Assembly: GCA_018377375.1 (NCBI GenBank)
Contig: JAGZZN010000035.1
Span: 1-19,693, forward strand
Origin: Streptococcus parasanguinis
GTDB taxonomy: Bacteria; Bacillota; Bacilli; Lactobacillales; Streptococcaceae
Reading direction: 5' to 3'
Length of the DNA: 19,693 nt
The position numbers and the translations under genes were made by a program. How positions within the stretch are numbered: position 1 is the stretch's first letter; every line of letters starts with the position of its first letter. Positions 7,739 through 15,349 of this stretch are shown here, in pieces. The notes below the pieces were generated by a model. That model saw only the letters and a program-made list of their open reading frames with translations, searched no databases and was not told the DNA's origin.

Positions 7739-8293
7739 ATGTTAACTTTCTTAATCTTATTGATTTTGGCATGGAGCTTTTATATTGGCTATGCAAGAGG
7801 GATTATCCTCCAGTCCTATTACTTTCTAGTGACCTTAGTGGCCCTCTTGATTGCAGGTAGCAGCTACAAGGGACTGGCCAAGGTGTTGTCTCTATGGGTT
7901 CCTTTTTCGAGTCCCACCCAGCAATCGGTGAATTATTTTTATGCCAACCGCTACCTATTTCAATTAGATGACATCTTTTATGCAGGTTTAGCCTATGTGT
8001 TGATTTTTGCGATGATCTATCTGATTGGTCGTGTGATTGGGATCTTTATGCACTTGGTACCTCAGCCAGAAAAACTGGAGGATCGCAAGTATCAAATTGG
8101 AGCGGGTGTGATCGCCGTCGTGATAACTCTCTTGGTCATCCAGATGGGCTTGACTGTCCTCTCAACGGTTCCCATGGCTTCCATCCAAAATAGACTCAAT
8201 GCAAGTGGATTGATCCGCTTTATCATCCTTCATACCCCGATCAGTTCCAGTCTGTTCCACAATTTGTGGGTGACTGCGATTATCGGAGCTTAA
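7739..8293 (+). CDS. cvpA: CvpA family membrane protein
   Basis: 184-residue integral membrane protein of the CvpA family, named after colicin V production; its molecular role in Gram-positive bacteria is not settled. Four hydrophobic segments are visible, near 1-18, 25-45, 80-105 and 121-145, with the family feature LILLILAWSFYIGYARGIILQ at the N-terminus (small residues and a Gly/Arg turn). The C-terminal 40 residues are amphipathic (SSLFHNLW). Start ATG 7739 follows AGAGGAGAT. It sits between zapA and mutS2, an arrangement I recall in several streptococci, so co-transcription with zapA is likely. Confidence 0.85.
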   Translation: MLTFLILLILAWSFYIGYARGIILQSYYFLVTLVALLIAGSSYKGLAKVLSLWVPFSSPTQQSVNYFYANRYLFQLDDIFYAGLAYVLIFAMIYLIGRVIGIFMHLVPQPEKLEDRKYQIGAGVIAVVITLLVIQMGLTVLSTVPMASIQNRLNASGLIRFIILHTPISSSLFHNLWVTAIIGA

Positions 8294-8302
8294 GGAGCAA
8301 AA

Positions 8303-8359
8303 ATGAAGAAAGGAGTGAGACAAGTCCGATTCAAGGAAGGACGCTCACTTTTTTTGTAG
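8303..8359 (+). CDS. Possible 18-codon ORF upstream of mutS2
   Basis: ATG 8303 to TAG 8357-8359 encodes MKKGVRQVRFKEGRSLFL, a basic peptide. AAGGAG lies 6 bases upstream (8292-8297), a ribosome site as good as those of the real genes around it. The coding stretch is the same DNA as a terminator-like hairpin (8314-8355), so its codons may be a by-product of RNA structure, or translation could open that hairpin as in leader-peptide attenuation. I do not recognise the peptide. No known leader-peptide logic, such as runs of one amino acid, is visible. Confidence 0.3.
   Translation: MKKGVRQVRFKEGRSLFL
8314..8355 (+). terminator. Terminator-like hairpin inside the cvpA-mutS2 gap
   Basis: AGTGAG (8314-8319) pairs with CTCACT (8344-8349); wobble pairs extend it outward (AAAGG with TTTTT). 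An inner GTCC (8324-8327) / GGAC (8339-8342) adds a second stem. Seven T run from 8349 to 8355. It would end or attenuate transcription between cvpA and mutS2. The large internal loop makes it weaker than the other terminators here, and I see no separate mutS2 promoter after it. Confidence 0.5.
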
Positions 8360-8366
8360 GAGAAAC

Positions 8367-10706
8367 ATGAATAAAAAAATCTTAGATATTCTGGAGTTTG
8401 ACAAGGTCAAGCAACTCTTTGAACCCTATCTACAGACAGAACAAGGGGAGATGGAGCTAGCAGCCCTTACTCCAACTGATAAAAAAGAAAGCATCGAAAC
8501 GGCCTTTATGGAGCTAGAAGATATGGAGCAGATCCTCTTGGAAGAGCCTCGCTTTGCCGTGTCGACCATTCAAGATGTCCGTCCAGTGACCAAACGTTTG
8601 GAGATGGAAGCGGCCCTCAATATCGATGAATTACTAGCGCTAAAAGCTGTCCTTCGGGTGACACATGAACTCAAGGATTTTTACGACAATTTGGAAAATG
8701 TCCGTCTGGAAAGGCTCCATCGCCTCTTTGACAACTTGGTGGATTTGCCCCGTTTGCAAGGAGGGCTTCAAGCCATCAATGAAGGGGGCTTTGTCGAGTC
8801 TTTTGCCAGTGAAAAATTGGCCAAAATTCGTCGCCGAATCCAAGAAAATGAACACCAGGTCAGAGAGATTCTCCAAGACCTGCTGAAAAGCAAGGCCGAT
8901 ATGTTGGCGGATGCTGTGATTGCTAGTCGGAATGGCCGCAATGTTCTACCTGTAAAAAACACCTATCGCAACCGGATTGCAGGGGTGGTCCACGATATCT
9001 CAGCCAGTGGGAATACCGTTTATATCGAGCCTCGAGCAGTCGTCAATCTTAATGAAGAAATCGCCAACCATCGAGCCGATGAACGGTATGAAATCATTCA
9101 GATTCTGGAAGAATTGTCTGACACCCTGCGCCCTCATGCAGCAGAGATTGCAAATAACGCTTGGATTATCGGTCACTTAGACTTGATCAAGGCCAAGTAT
9201 CGCTTTATGCGCGATTGTAAGGCAGTGGTACCAGAAGTTAGCAGCAATCGCTCTATTCAGCTCTTGCAAGTGCGTCATCCCTTGATTGAAAATGCCGTCG
9301 CGAATGACCTGCATTTTACCGAGGACTTGACAGAAATTGTGATTACCGGTCCCAATACAGGGGGGAAAACCATCATGCTAAAAACGCTGGGACTAGCGCA
9401 AATTATGGCCCAGTCTGGTCTTCCCATCCTAGCGGATCCAGGTAGTCGTGTGGGCATCTTCTCACAAGTCTTTGCAGATATTGGAGATGAACAATCGATC
9501 GAGCAGAGCTTGTCGACTTTCTCCAGTCATATGACCAATATCGTATCTATCTTACATCAAGTGGATACCGCCTCCTTGATCCTTCTGGATGAGTTGGGGG
9601 CTGGAACCGATCCTCAAGAGGGGGCTGGCCTTGCTATTGCCATCCTAGAAGACCTGCGTTTACGCGGGATTAAGACCATGGCGACGACCCACTATCCAGA
9701 GCTCAAGGCTTATGGAATTGAGACTGCAGGAGTGCAAAATGCCAGTATGGAATTTGACACAGCGAGTCTGCGTCCGACCTATCGCTTCATGCAAGGAGTT
9801 CCTGGTCGCTCCAATGCCTTTGAGATCGCCCGCCGTTTGGGCTTGTCTGAGACCATTATCCAGGATGCCATGAAGATGACCAATACGGATAACGATGTCA
9901 ATCAGATTATTGAAAAATTGGAGGCGCAGACCTTAGAAAGTCGCAAGCGCTTAGATACCATTCAAGAGGTCGAGCAAGAAAATCTCAAATTCAATCGCGC
10001 TCTTCGAAAACTCTATAACGAACTGACCCGAGAGAGAGAAACAGAGCTCAATAAGGCAAGAGAAGAGGCCAAGGAAATTGTGGACATTGCCCTCTCAGAG
10101 AGTGACCGTATCCTTCAAGGTCTTCACGCCAAATCCCAGTTGAAACCACATGAGATCATTGAGGCCAAGGCTCAGTTGAAAAAACTAGCGCCTGAAACCG
10201 TTGACCTTTCTAAAAACAAGGTCTTGAAAAAAGCTAAAAAAGCGCGTGCTCCTAAGGTAGGTGATGAAATCTTGGTTATCAGCTATGGCCAACGCGGAAC
10301 CCTGGTCAAGCAACTCAAAGATGGCCGCTGGGAGGCGCAAGTCGGCTTGATCAAGATGACCTTGGAAGAAAAAGGATTCAACCTCATCAAGGCTGAAAAA
10401 GAAGTGGCTCAACCTAAGAAACGCCAGGTGAATGTCGTCAAACGTTCGAACACGAGTGGGCCAAGAGTGCGTCTGGACCTCCGTGGAAAACGCTATGAAG
10501 AGGCTATGCAAGAGCTCGATGGCTTTATCGATCAGGCCCTGCTCAACAACATGGCCCAAGTCGATATCATCCACGGGATCGGGACGGGAGTTATCCGTGA
10601 AGGGGTGACCAAGTACCTCCGTCGCAACAAACATGTCAAAAGTTTTGAATATGCCCCCCAAAATGCGGGTGGAAGTGGCGCAACCATTGTCACGTTTAAA
10701 GGCTAA
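8367..10706 (+). CDS. mutS2: MutS2 (endonuclease MutS2 / ribosome-collision factor family)
   Basis: 779 residues, the usual length of MutS2. An N-terminal core of helices and clamp (to about 290) lacks the mismatch-reading domain of MutS1. The ABC-type ATPase has Walker A GPNTGGKT (328-335), Walker B LILLDELGAGTDP (405-417) and the signature stretch STFSSHMTNI. After a long coiled coil (about 505-600) and a KOW-like segment comes a C-terminal Smr domain with LDLRG (703-707) and HGIGTG (736-741). Family knowledge: MutS2 suppresses homologous recombination, and the Bacillus subtilis protein splits collided ribosomes; Smr activity depends on these two motifs. Start ATG 8367 follows TAGGAG. Last gene of the zapA-cvpA-mutS2 unit, followed by a strong terminator. 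Confidence 0.97.
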   Translation: MNKKILDILEFDKVKQLFEPYLQTEQGEMELAALTPTDKKESIETAFMELEDMEQILLEEPRFAVSTIQDVRPVTKRLEMEAALNIDELLALKAVLRVTHELKDFYDNLENVRLERLHRLFDNLVDLPRLQGGLQAINEGGFVESFASEKLAKIRRRIQENEHQVREILQDLLKSKADMLADAVIASRNGRNVLPVKNTYRNRIAGVVHDISASGNTVYIEPRAVVNLNEEIANHRADERYEIIQILEELSDTLRPHAAEIANNAWIIGHLDLIKAKYRFMRDCKAVVPEVSSNRSIQLLQVRHPLIENAVANDLHFTEDLTEIVITGPNTGGKTIMLKTLGLAQIMAQSGLPILADPGSRVGIFSQVFADIGDEQSIEQSLSTFSSHMTNIVSILHQVDTASLILLDELGAGTDPQEGAGLAIAILEDLRLRGIKTMATTHYPELKAYGIETAGVQNASMEFDTASLRPTYRFMQGVPGRSNAFEIARRLGLSETIIQDAMKMTNTDNDVNQIIEKLEAQTLESRKRLDTIQEVEQENLKFNRALRKLYNELTRERETELNKAREEAKEIVDIALSESDRILQGLHAKSQLKPHEIIEAKAQLKKLAPETVDLSKNKVLKKAKKARAPKVGDEILVISYGQRGTLVKQLKDGRWEAQVGLIKMTLEEKGFNLIKAEKEVAQPKKRQVNVVKRSNTSGPRVRLDLRGKRYEEAMQELDGFIDQALLNNMAQVDIIHGIGTGVIREGVTKYLRRNKHVKSFEYAPQNAGGSGATIVTFKG

Positions 10707-10709
10707 TCG

Positions 10710-10739
10710 AATCCTAGCTGTTTATCAGCTAGGATTTTT
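10710..10739 (+). terminator. Terminator of the zapA-cvpA-mutS2 unit
   Basis: Perfect stem AATCCTAGCTG (10710-10720) / CAGCTAGGATT (10726-10736), loop TTTAT, T-run to 10739. It begins 4 bases after the mutS2 stop. Confidence 0.92.
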
Positions 10740-10784
10740 AAAATCTGACATAATGAAAATGATTGAAAGTTGTTGAAAAGGATT

Positions 10785-10835
10785 CACTTTTAAATCTGAT
10801 TTTCAGTAGGTCCTCCCTTTTAAAAGTGCTATAAT
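10785..10835 (+). promoter_or_regulatory. Dipeptidase promoter with perfect inverted repeat (possible operator)
   Basis: TATAAT at 10830-10835 with TGC in front (extended -10). The -35 position (TAGGTC, 10807-10812) is poor. CACTTTTAAA (10785-10794) and TTTAAAAGTG (10819-10828) are a perfect 10-bp inverted repeat 24 bases apart; the right arm abuts the -10 and includes its TG. I do not recognise the operator type. Confidence 0.65.
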
Positions 10836-10865
10836 AGAGGCAATGAATGATTTGGGAGGATACGC

Positions 10866-12284
10866 ATGCGTAAACGTGAAAGTGCAGATTCGTGTACAAC
10901 GATTCTAGTCGGAAAAAATGCTAGCTATGATGGTTCGACCATTGTAGCACGAACAGAGGATTCTCAAAATGGCGTTTTTACGCCCAAGAAATTGATCGTG
11001 GTCAAACCGGAAGATCAACCGCGTCATTACAAGTCTGTTTTATCAACTTTTGAAATCGACTTGCCAGATAATCCAGTTCGCTATACAGCGGTTCCAGATG
11101 CGATTCCTAAGGACGGGATCTGGGGAGAAGCTGGGATCAATGTCTATAATGTAGCCATGAGTGAGACAGAGACCATTACGACCAATAGCCGTGTGCTAGG
11201 GGCAGATCCTCTTGTAGAGAGTGGCATCGGTGAGGAAGACATGCTGACCTTGGTCTTGCCTTATGTTAAGACCGCCCGCGAAGGGGTCTTGCGTCTCGGA
11301 AAGATCTTAGAAGAGTATGGAACTTATGAATCCAACGGGATCGCCATTTCAGATGTGAATGAAATCTGGTGGTTGGAAACCATCGGAGGTCACCACTGGA
11401 TGGCGCGCCGTGTTCCAGATGATGCCTATGTGACCAACCCCAACCAACTGGGAAGTGATTATTTTGAATTTGGCAATCCAGATGAGTTTCTTTGTGACCC
11501 GGATCTTGAACGTTTTGTCACAGAGCACCATTTGATTTTGGATCAAGAAGGGAAAGGTTTTAATCCACGCTATGCCTTTGGTAGCCAAAAAGACAAGGAT
11601 CGCCACTACAATACACCGCGGGCTTGGGCCATCCAGCGTTTCCTCAATCCTGAAATCAAGCAGGATCCACGGAGCTTCGAGATTCCTTGGTGTCAAAAAC
11701 CTTATCGTAAGGTAACGATTGAAGATGTCAAATATGTCTTGAGCAACCACTACCAAGACACTATCTACGATCCTTATGGCCCTGAAGGAGATCACGTGAG
11801 TCAGCGGACCTTCCGGACGATCGGGATCAACCGGACCAGCCAGACAGCAATTCTGCAATTGCGTCCCAATAAACCACAAGAAACGACAGGCATCCAATGG
11901 ATTTCTTATGGCTCCATGCCTTACAATACAGCTGTTCCTTTCTTTACCCAAGTGGATACAACGCCAGACTACTTTGCCAATACGACGGCTAAGGTAACAA
12001 CGGATTCCTTCTACTGGGCCAACCGGATTATTGCGGGACTGGCAGATCCTCACTATGCTCACCATGTTGGTGATTTGGACGATTACCAAGAAACGACAAT
12101 GGCCTGGGGACATGCGCGCATCAATAAAGTCGATCGTGCACTTGCAGCAGGTGAAACCGTTGATTTTGAGGCGGAAAACCAAGCTATGAGTGATCAAATC
12201 CAGGAAGCGACAGATCAACTCTTGGACAAGATTTTGCTCGATGCTAGCAACCTCATGACCAATCACTTCTCCTTGAGTGATTAA
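10866..12284 (+). CDS. pepD: C69 family dipeptidase (PepD-like)
   Basis: Ntn-hydrolase dipeptidase of MEROPS family C69 (Lactobacillus helveticus PepD type), which splits dipeptides after oligopeptide uptake and so feeds the amino-acid pool. 472 residues. Cys10 in SADSCTTILVGKNASYDGST is placed as the N-terminal nucleophile, exposed after removal of a nine-residue leader. Also seen are the family stretches ARTEDSQ, WGEAGINVYNVAMSETETI, EIWWLETIGGHHW and FRTIGINRTSQTA. No signal peptide or membrane segment is visible, so it should be cytosolic. Start ATG 10866 follows GGGAGGA with 5-base spacing. It has its own promoter. No clear terminator follows, so transcripts may run on into the glycine-riboswitch region. 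The specific substrate cannot be read from the sequence. Confidence 0.92.
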   Translation: MRKRESADSCTTILVGKNASYDGSTIVARTEDSQNGVFTPKKLIVVKPEDQPRHYKSVLSTFEIDLPDNPVRYTAVPDAIPKDGIWGEAGINVYNVAMSETETITTNSRVLGADPLVESGIGEEDMLTLVLPYVKTAREGVLRLGKILEEYGTYESNGIAISDVNEIWWLETIGGHHWMARRVPDDAYVTNPNQLGSDYFEFGNPDEFLCDPDLERFVTEHHLILDQEGKGFNPRYAFGSQKDKDRHYNTPRAWAIQRFLNPEIKQDPRSFEIPWCQKPYRKVTIEDVKYVLSNHYQDTIYDPYGPEGDHVSQRTFRTIGINRTSQTAILQLRPNKPQETTGIQWISYGSMPYNTAVPFFTQVDTTPDYFANTTAKVTTDSFYWANRIIAGLADPHYAHHVGDLDDYQETTMAWGHARINKVDRALAAGETVDFEAENQAMSDQIQEATDQLLDKILLDASNLMTNHFSLSD

Positions 12285-12292
12285 AAAGCGTA

Positions 12293-12329
12293 AATTTTCA
12301 GGTAGTTTACAAGATATTTTCAGAAATGA
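12293..12329 (+). promoter_or_regulatory. Weak CodY-like motifs upstream of the agcS promoter
   Basis: Two partial matches to AATTTTCWGAAAATT sit just before the -35: 12293-12307 (AATTTTCAGGTAGTT, three mismatches) and 12315-12329 (core TTTTCAGAAA, four mismatches). Such degenerate tandem sites are common for CodY, but each alone is weak evidence. Confidence 0.3.
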
Positions 12330-12358
12330 TTGACAAACTTTTGAAAATCGATTAAAAT
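12330..12358 (+). promoter_or_regulatory. Promoter of the glycine riboswitch-agcS transcript
   Basis: Perfect TTGACA (12330-12335) and TAAAAT (12353-12358), 17 bases apart. Transcription should start near 12365, just before the riboswitch. Confidence 0.88.
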
Positions 12359-12374
12359 AGAGAAATTACATACG

Positions 12375-12500
12375 ACCGAATGAAGTTTGCAGGAGCGTGA
12401 GTGACTGTGAATGGACGGAACTCTGGAGAGACCAGAAATGGCACCGAAGGGGCAAGGTAGAGGATGCATCTACTCAAACTCTCAGGTAAAAGGACAGAGC
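12375..12500 (+). promoter_or_regulatory. Glycine riboswitch (single aptamer with 5' ghost-like half)
   Basis: The aptamer core is unmistakable: CTCTGGAGAG (12421-12430), GCACCGAAGGGGCAA (12441-12455), AACTCTCAGGTAAAAGGACA (12477-12496) and closing CAGAG (12495-12499). P1 pairs CTCTG (12421-12425) with CAGAG. The GGACGGAA lead-in (12413-12420) looks like the linker in front of aptamer 2 of tandem glycine riboswitches. The 45 bases upstream keep short riboswitch-like scraps (CGACCGAATG, GCAGGAGCGTGAG) but not a full second aptamer. This matches the described singlet class with a 5' ghost aptamer, typical of transporter genes. The downstream gene is an amino-acid/Na+ symporter, as expected. Confidence 0.93.
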
Positions 12501-12536
12501 GAAAGATAGGGGAAGTCCCCTATTTTAAGCAGGACC

Positions 12537-12575
12537 AGAGTACATGTTTGACATGTGCTCTTTCTTTTTCTCTTT
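12537..12575 (+). terminator. Riboswitch-controlled terminator before agcS
   Basis: AGAGTACATG (12537-12546) pairs with CATGTGCTCT (12552-12561), loop TTTGA, one T-G pair, followed by TTCTTTTTCTCTTTT. A small extra hairpin, ATAGGGG / CCCCTAT (12506-12523), separates it from the aptamer. The 5' arm with its lead-in, CCAGAGT (12535-12541), is an exact complement of ACTCTGG (12420-12426), the 5' side of aptamer P1, giving a natural antiterminator. Confidence 0.82.
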
Positions 12576-12609
12576 TCTGTCGAGCGGTCGATGAAAAAGG
12601 AGACAGAAA

Positions 12610-13941
12610 ATGGATCATGTATTGCAGTTTTTTCAGCAGCTCGATAATCTAGTGTGGGGCGCCCCACTTTTAGTGCTTTTAGTAGGGACAGGGATCTACC
12701 TAACCCTTCGTTTGGGTTTGCTTCAGATACGCTACCTTCCAAAAGCTTTTCGCCTGATCTTTACAGAAGATGAGGGACACGGGGATATCTCGAGCTTCGG
12801 AGCCCTTGCGACAGCTCTAGCAGCTACTGTAGGGACAGGGAATATTGTAGGGGTGGCTACAGCGATTCAGACGGGTGGCCCAGGTGCCCTCTTTTGGATG
12901 TGGATGGCAGCCTTCTTTGGAATGGCGACCAAGTATGCAGAAGGGCTCTTAGCCATTCGTTATCGGACCAAGGATGACAACGGTCATATCTCAGGTGGTC
13001 CGATGTACTACATTCTTCACGGGATGGGAGAGAAGTGGCGACCATTGGCTATTTTCTTTGCGGTTGCAGGAGTGCTGGTGGCCCTCTTTGGAATCGGAAC
13101 CATGACCCAGGTTAATTCCATTACGGGATCCCTTCAAGCTAGTTTTGGGACAGCTCCAGAAGTGGCTAGTGTAGTGATTGCTCTGGTGGTTTCGACCATC
13201 ATCTTTGGAGGGATTCACTGGATTTCCAAAGTCTCTGAAAAAGTGGTTCCTTTTATGGCTGCTGCTTATATCTTTGCGACTGTCACGATCATTGCCTTGC
13301 ATCTGGACCAATTGCTTCCAGCCTTAAAAGCAGTCTTTTCTGGTGCTTTTACAGGAACTGCAGCCATGGGAGGTTTTGCAGGAGTAACGGTCAAAATGGC
13401 TATCCAAAAAGGGGTGGCGCGTGGGGTTTTCTCCAATGAATCGGGTCTCGGATCGGCCCCCATTGCAGCAGCTGCTGCAAAGACCAATGAACCTGTCGAG
13501 CAGGGCTTGATCTCGATGACAGGAACCTTTATTGATACCATTATCATCTGTAGTTTGACAGGACTTTCGCTCTTGGTTTCAGATGAGTGGATGGCCAAGG
13601 GCAGCACGAGCACCTTGACCCAGGATACGTTTACAGGTATCTTTGGCCCAGTTGGAGGCATTATCTTAACGCTGTGCTTGGTGCTTTTTGCGACCACGAC
13701 TATTCTTGGATGGTCTTATTACGGAGAGCGGTGTTTCGAATTCCTTTTTGGTGTCAAACATATCAACCTCTATCGGACCTTCTTTGTCTTTATGGTTGGA
13801 CTGGGAGGCTTCCTTAAGCTGGACCTGGTCTGGGTGATCGCGGATATTGTGAATGGGCTGATGGCTTTGCCCAACCTGATCGCCCTCTTAGTCCTTTCCC
13901 CTGTCATCATCAAAGAAAGCAAACAATACTTTAAGAAATAA
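12610..13941 (+). CDS. agcS: Sodium:alanine/glycine symporter (AgcS family)
   Basis: Na+-coupled uptake of small neutral amino acids (glycine, alanine) across the membrane. 443 residues with about ten hydrophobic segments. Family motifs are clear: FGALATALAATVGTGNIVGV (63-82), QTGGPGALFWMW (87-98), KYAEGLLAIRYR (108-119), GGPMYYILHGMG, and VARGVFSNESGLGSAPIAAA. Start ATG 12610 follows AAGGAG by 7 bases; the first helix starts near residue 12. It has a riboswitch and terminator upstream and a strong terminator downstream, so it is a single-gene transcript. The riboswitch points to glycine as at least one substrate; alanine or serine cannot be excluded. The common database name is sodium:alanine symporter family protein. 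Confidence 0.95.
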   Translation: MDHVLQFFQQLDNLVWGAPLLVLLVGTGIYLTLRLGLLQIRYLPKAFRLIFTEDEGHGDISSFGALATALAATVGTGNIVGVATAIQTGGPGALFWMWMAAFFGMATKYAEGLLAIRYRTKDDNGHISGGPMYYILHGMGEKWRPLAIFFAVAGVLVALFGIGTMTQVNSITGSLQASFGTAPEVASVVIALVVSTIIFGGIHWISKVSEKVVPFMAAAYIFATVTIIALHLDQLLPALKAVFSGAFTGTAAMGGFAGVTVKMAIQKGVARGVFSNESGLGSAPIAAAAAKTNEPVEQGLISMTGTFIDTIIICSLTGLSLLVSDEWMAKGSTSTLTQDTFTGIFGPVGGIILTLCLVLFATTTILGWSYYGERCFEFLFGVKHINLYRTFFVFMVGLGGFLKLDLVWVIADIVNGLMALPNLIALLVLSPVIIKESKQYFKK

Positions 13942-13972
13942 GAAAACCCAGATCGCGAGGTCTGGGTTTTCT
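13941..13972. terminator. Bidirectional terminator between agcS and sstT
   Basis: Perfect 12-bp stem AGAAAACCCAGA (13941-13952) / TCTGGGTTTTCT (13961-13972) with an 8-base loop. The arms give a T-rich 3' side on both strands, so it serves both converging genes. The last base of the agcS stop codon is the first base of the stem. Confidence 0.9.
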
Positions 13973-13994
13973 TGTCTATGTGAGATAGGATCAT

Positions 13995-15212
13995 TTAATA
14001 GCGTTTTTCTTTTGGCCAGCTGCTCATTTCGGCGATGGCAGTGAAGAGCACATCTGTCGAAGAGTTGAGGGCTGTTTCGCAAGAGTCTTGGATGACCCCG
14101 ATGATAAAGCCGACGCTGACGACTTGCATGGCCAAATCATTGGTGATACCAAAGAGGCTACAAGCAACAGGGATGAGAAGGAGAGAACCTCCTGCAACTC
14201 CAGATGCTCCACAAGCAGAGATAGCCGCTACGACACTCAGGATGAGCGCCGTTCCAAAGTCAACCTGAATGTGTAAGGTATTGGCAGCAGCTAGCGTCAA
14301 AATATTGATCGTCACGGCTGCGCCTGCCATGTTTACAGTTGAACCAAGTGGAATGGAGACAGAATAGGTGTCTGGATTCAGCCCCAACTCTTCACAGAGA
14401 CGCATATTGACAGGGATATTGGCTGCAGAACTTCTGGTGAAGAAGGCTGTTACCCCACTGACACGGAGGCATTTAAAAACAAGGGGATAAGGGTTCTTGC
14501 GGATCATGAAAAAGACGATCAATGGATTGATGACCAGGGCTACAAATGCCATGGTACCAACCAAAACAAGTAAGAGAATCCCGTAGTTACTAAGGGCACT
14601 GAGTCCTTGGCCAGCGATGGTCGTGAAGACCAAGCCTAAGATCCCAAATGGAGCTAGGTTGATAATCCACTCAACAATTTTTGAAGTGATGTCTGCTAGG
14701 GTTTGCAGGAGGTCTTTACTATGTTCACTCGCCTCTCTCATGGCAATCCCAAAGATGGTTGCCCAAGAAAGGATTCCAATGTAGTTGGCTTGCTGCAAGG
14801 CATTGACCGGGTTGTCGACGATCTTGAGCAAGAGGTTACTAATCACTTCGCCAATCCCGTTTGGAGAGGATCCTTCAGCGGCCTTTCCAGTCAGGGTAAT
14901 GGTGATCGGGAAGATGTAATTGACCAAAACAGCAACAAAGGCAGCAGCAAAGGTTCCTAGGAGATAGAGGACGATGACCTTTTTCATATTGGTCTCTGTC
15001 CCTTTTTGGTGTTGGGAGAGGGCATTTGCGACGAGCGCAAAGACCAGAAGAGGTGCGATCGCACGGAGCCCCCCAACAAAGAACTCTCCTAAGAGTCCAA
15101 TGCCAGATGCTTTCGGGAAGATAAGGGCTAGGATGACTCCAAGTACAATCCCGATTGCGATCCTTTTCATAAGGTTGGTTTTATTCCAAGTGGTAATCAG
15201 TCGATGAATCAT
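13995..15212 (-). CDS. sstT: Serine/threonine:Na+ symporter
   Basis: Na+-driven uptake of serine and threonine; membrane protein of the dicarboxylate/amino acid:cation symporter (DAACS, glutamate-transporter-like) family. From ATG 15212 it has 405 residues, close to E. coli SstT (414). Eight membrane helices and two re-entrant hairpins are expected. Visible motifs: TRSSAANIP (259-267, Ser-rich hairpin 1), GSTVNMAGAA (290-299), SACGASGVAGGS (332-343, hairpin 2) and IQDSCETALNSSTD (374-387). The start is fixed by a perfect AAGGAGGT 5 bases upstream (15225-15218). An in-frame extension to 15272 would run through the promoter and lacks a ribosome site. Single gene, divergent from mscS and convergent with agcS. 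Confidence 0.95.
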   Translation of the reverse strand: MIHRLITTWNKTNLMKRIAIGIVLGVILALIFPKASGIGLLGEFFVGGLRAIAPLLVFALVANALSQHQKGTETNMKKVIVLYLLGTFAAAFVAVLVNYIFPITITLTGKAAEGSSPNGIGEVISNLLLKIVDNPVNALQQANYIGILSWATIFGIAMREASEHSKDLLQTLADITSKIVEWIINLAPFGILGLVFTTIAGQGLSALSNYGILLLVLVGTMAFVALVINPLIVFFMIRKNPYPLVFKCLRVSGVTAFFTRSSAANIPVNMRLCEELGLNPDTYSVSIPLGSTVNMAGAAVTINILTLAAANTLHIQVDFGTALILSVVAAISACGASGVAGGSLLLIPVACSLFGITNDLAMQVVSVGFIIGVIQDSCETALNSSTDVLFTAIAEMSSWPKEKRY

Positions 15213-15243
15213 ATAGGACCTCCTTAAAAAATAATTAAGGAAT

Positions 15244-15272
15244 ATTATACGATAGTGAGGGGGGAAAAGCAA
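15244..15272 (-). promoter_or_regulatory. sstT promoter
   Basis: Reverse strand: TTGCTT (15272-15267) and TATAAT (15249-15244), 17 bases apart, with a run of six C in the spacer. Between it and the mscS promoter, AATTTTTAAAAAATG (15276-15290) is a three-mismatch match to the CodY box, too AT-rich to trust. Confidence 0.8.
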
Positions 15273-15308
15273 TGAAATTTTTAAAAAATGGCCTTATTTC
15301 CGAATATT

Positions 15309-15317
15309 TGATATAAT
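15309..15317 (+). promoter_or_regulatory. mscS extended -10 promoter
   Basis: TGATATAAT (15309-15317) is an extended -10; no good -35 lies 17 bases upstream (TGGCCT). Start of transcription near 15324, about 26 bases before the ATG. Confidence 0.65.
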
Positions 15318-15349
15318 CATACTATTCTTTGTTAGAAAGGCCCGAATAA

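Noticed and set aside
10185..10661. 158-codon minus-strand frame opposite the Smr domain of mutS2
   Set aside because: Antisense shadow; no ribosome site or promoter, and the plus-strand MutS2 frame is certain.
11349..12266. 305-codon open frame on the minus strand opposite the dipeptidase gene
   Set aside because: It is fully antisense to a recognised C69 dipeptidase, has no ribosome site or recognisable domain, and reads like a shadow frame (Cys/Ile-rich, no conserved motif).
15213..15272. Longer sstT start at 15272
   Set aside because: This extension contains the sstT promoter (-35 to -10) and the perfect AAGGAGGT; the real start must be 15212.
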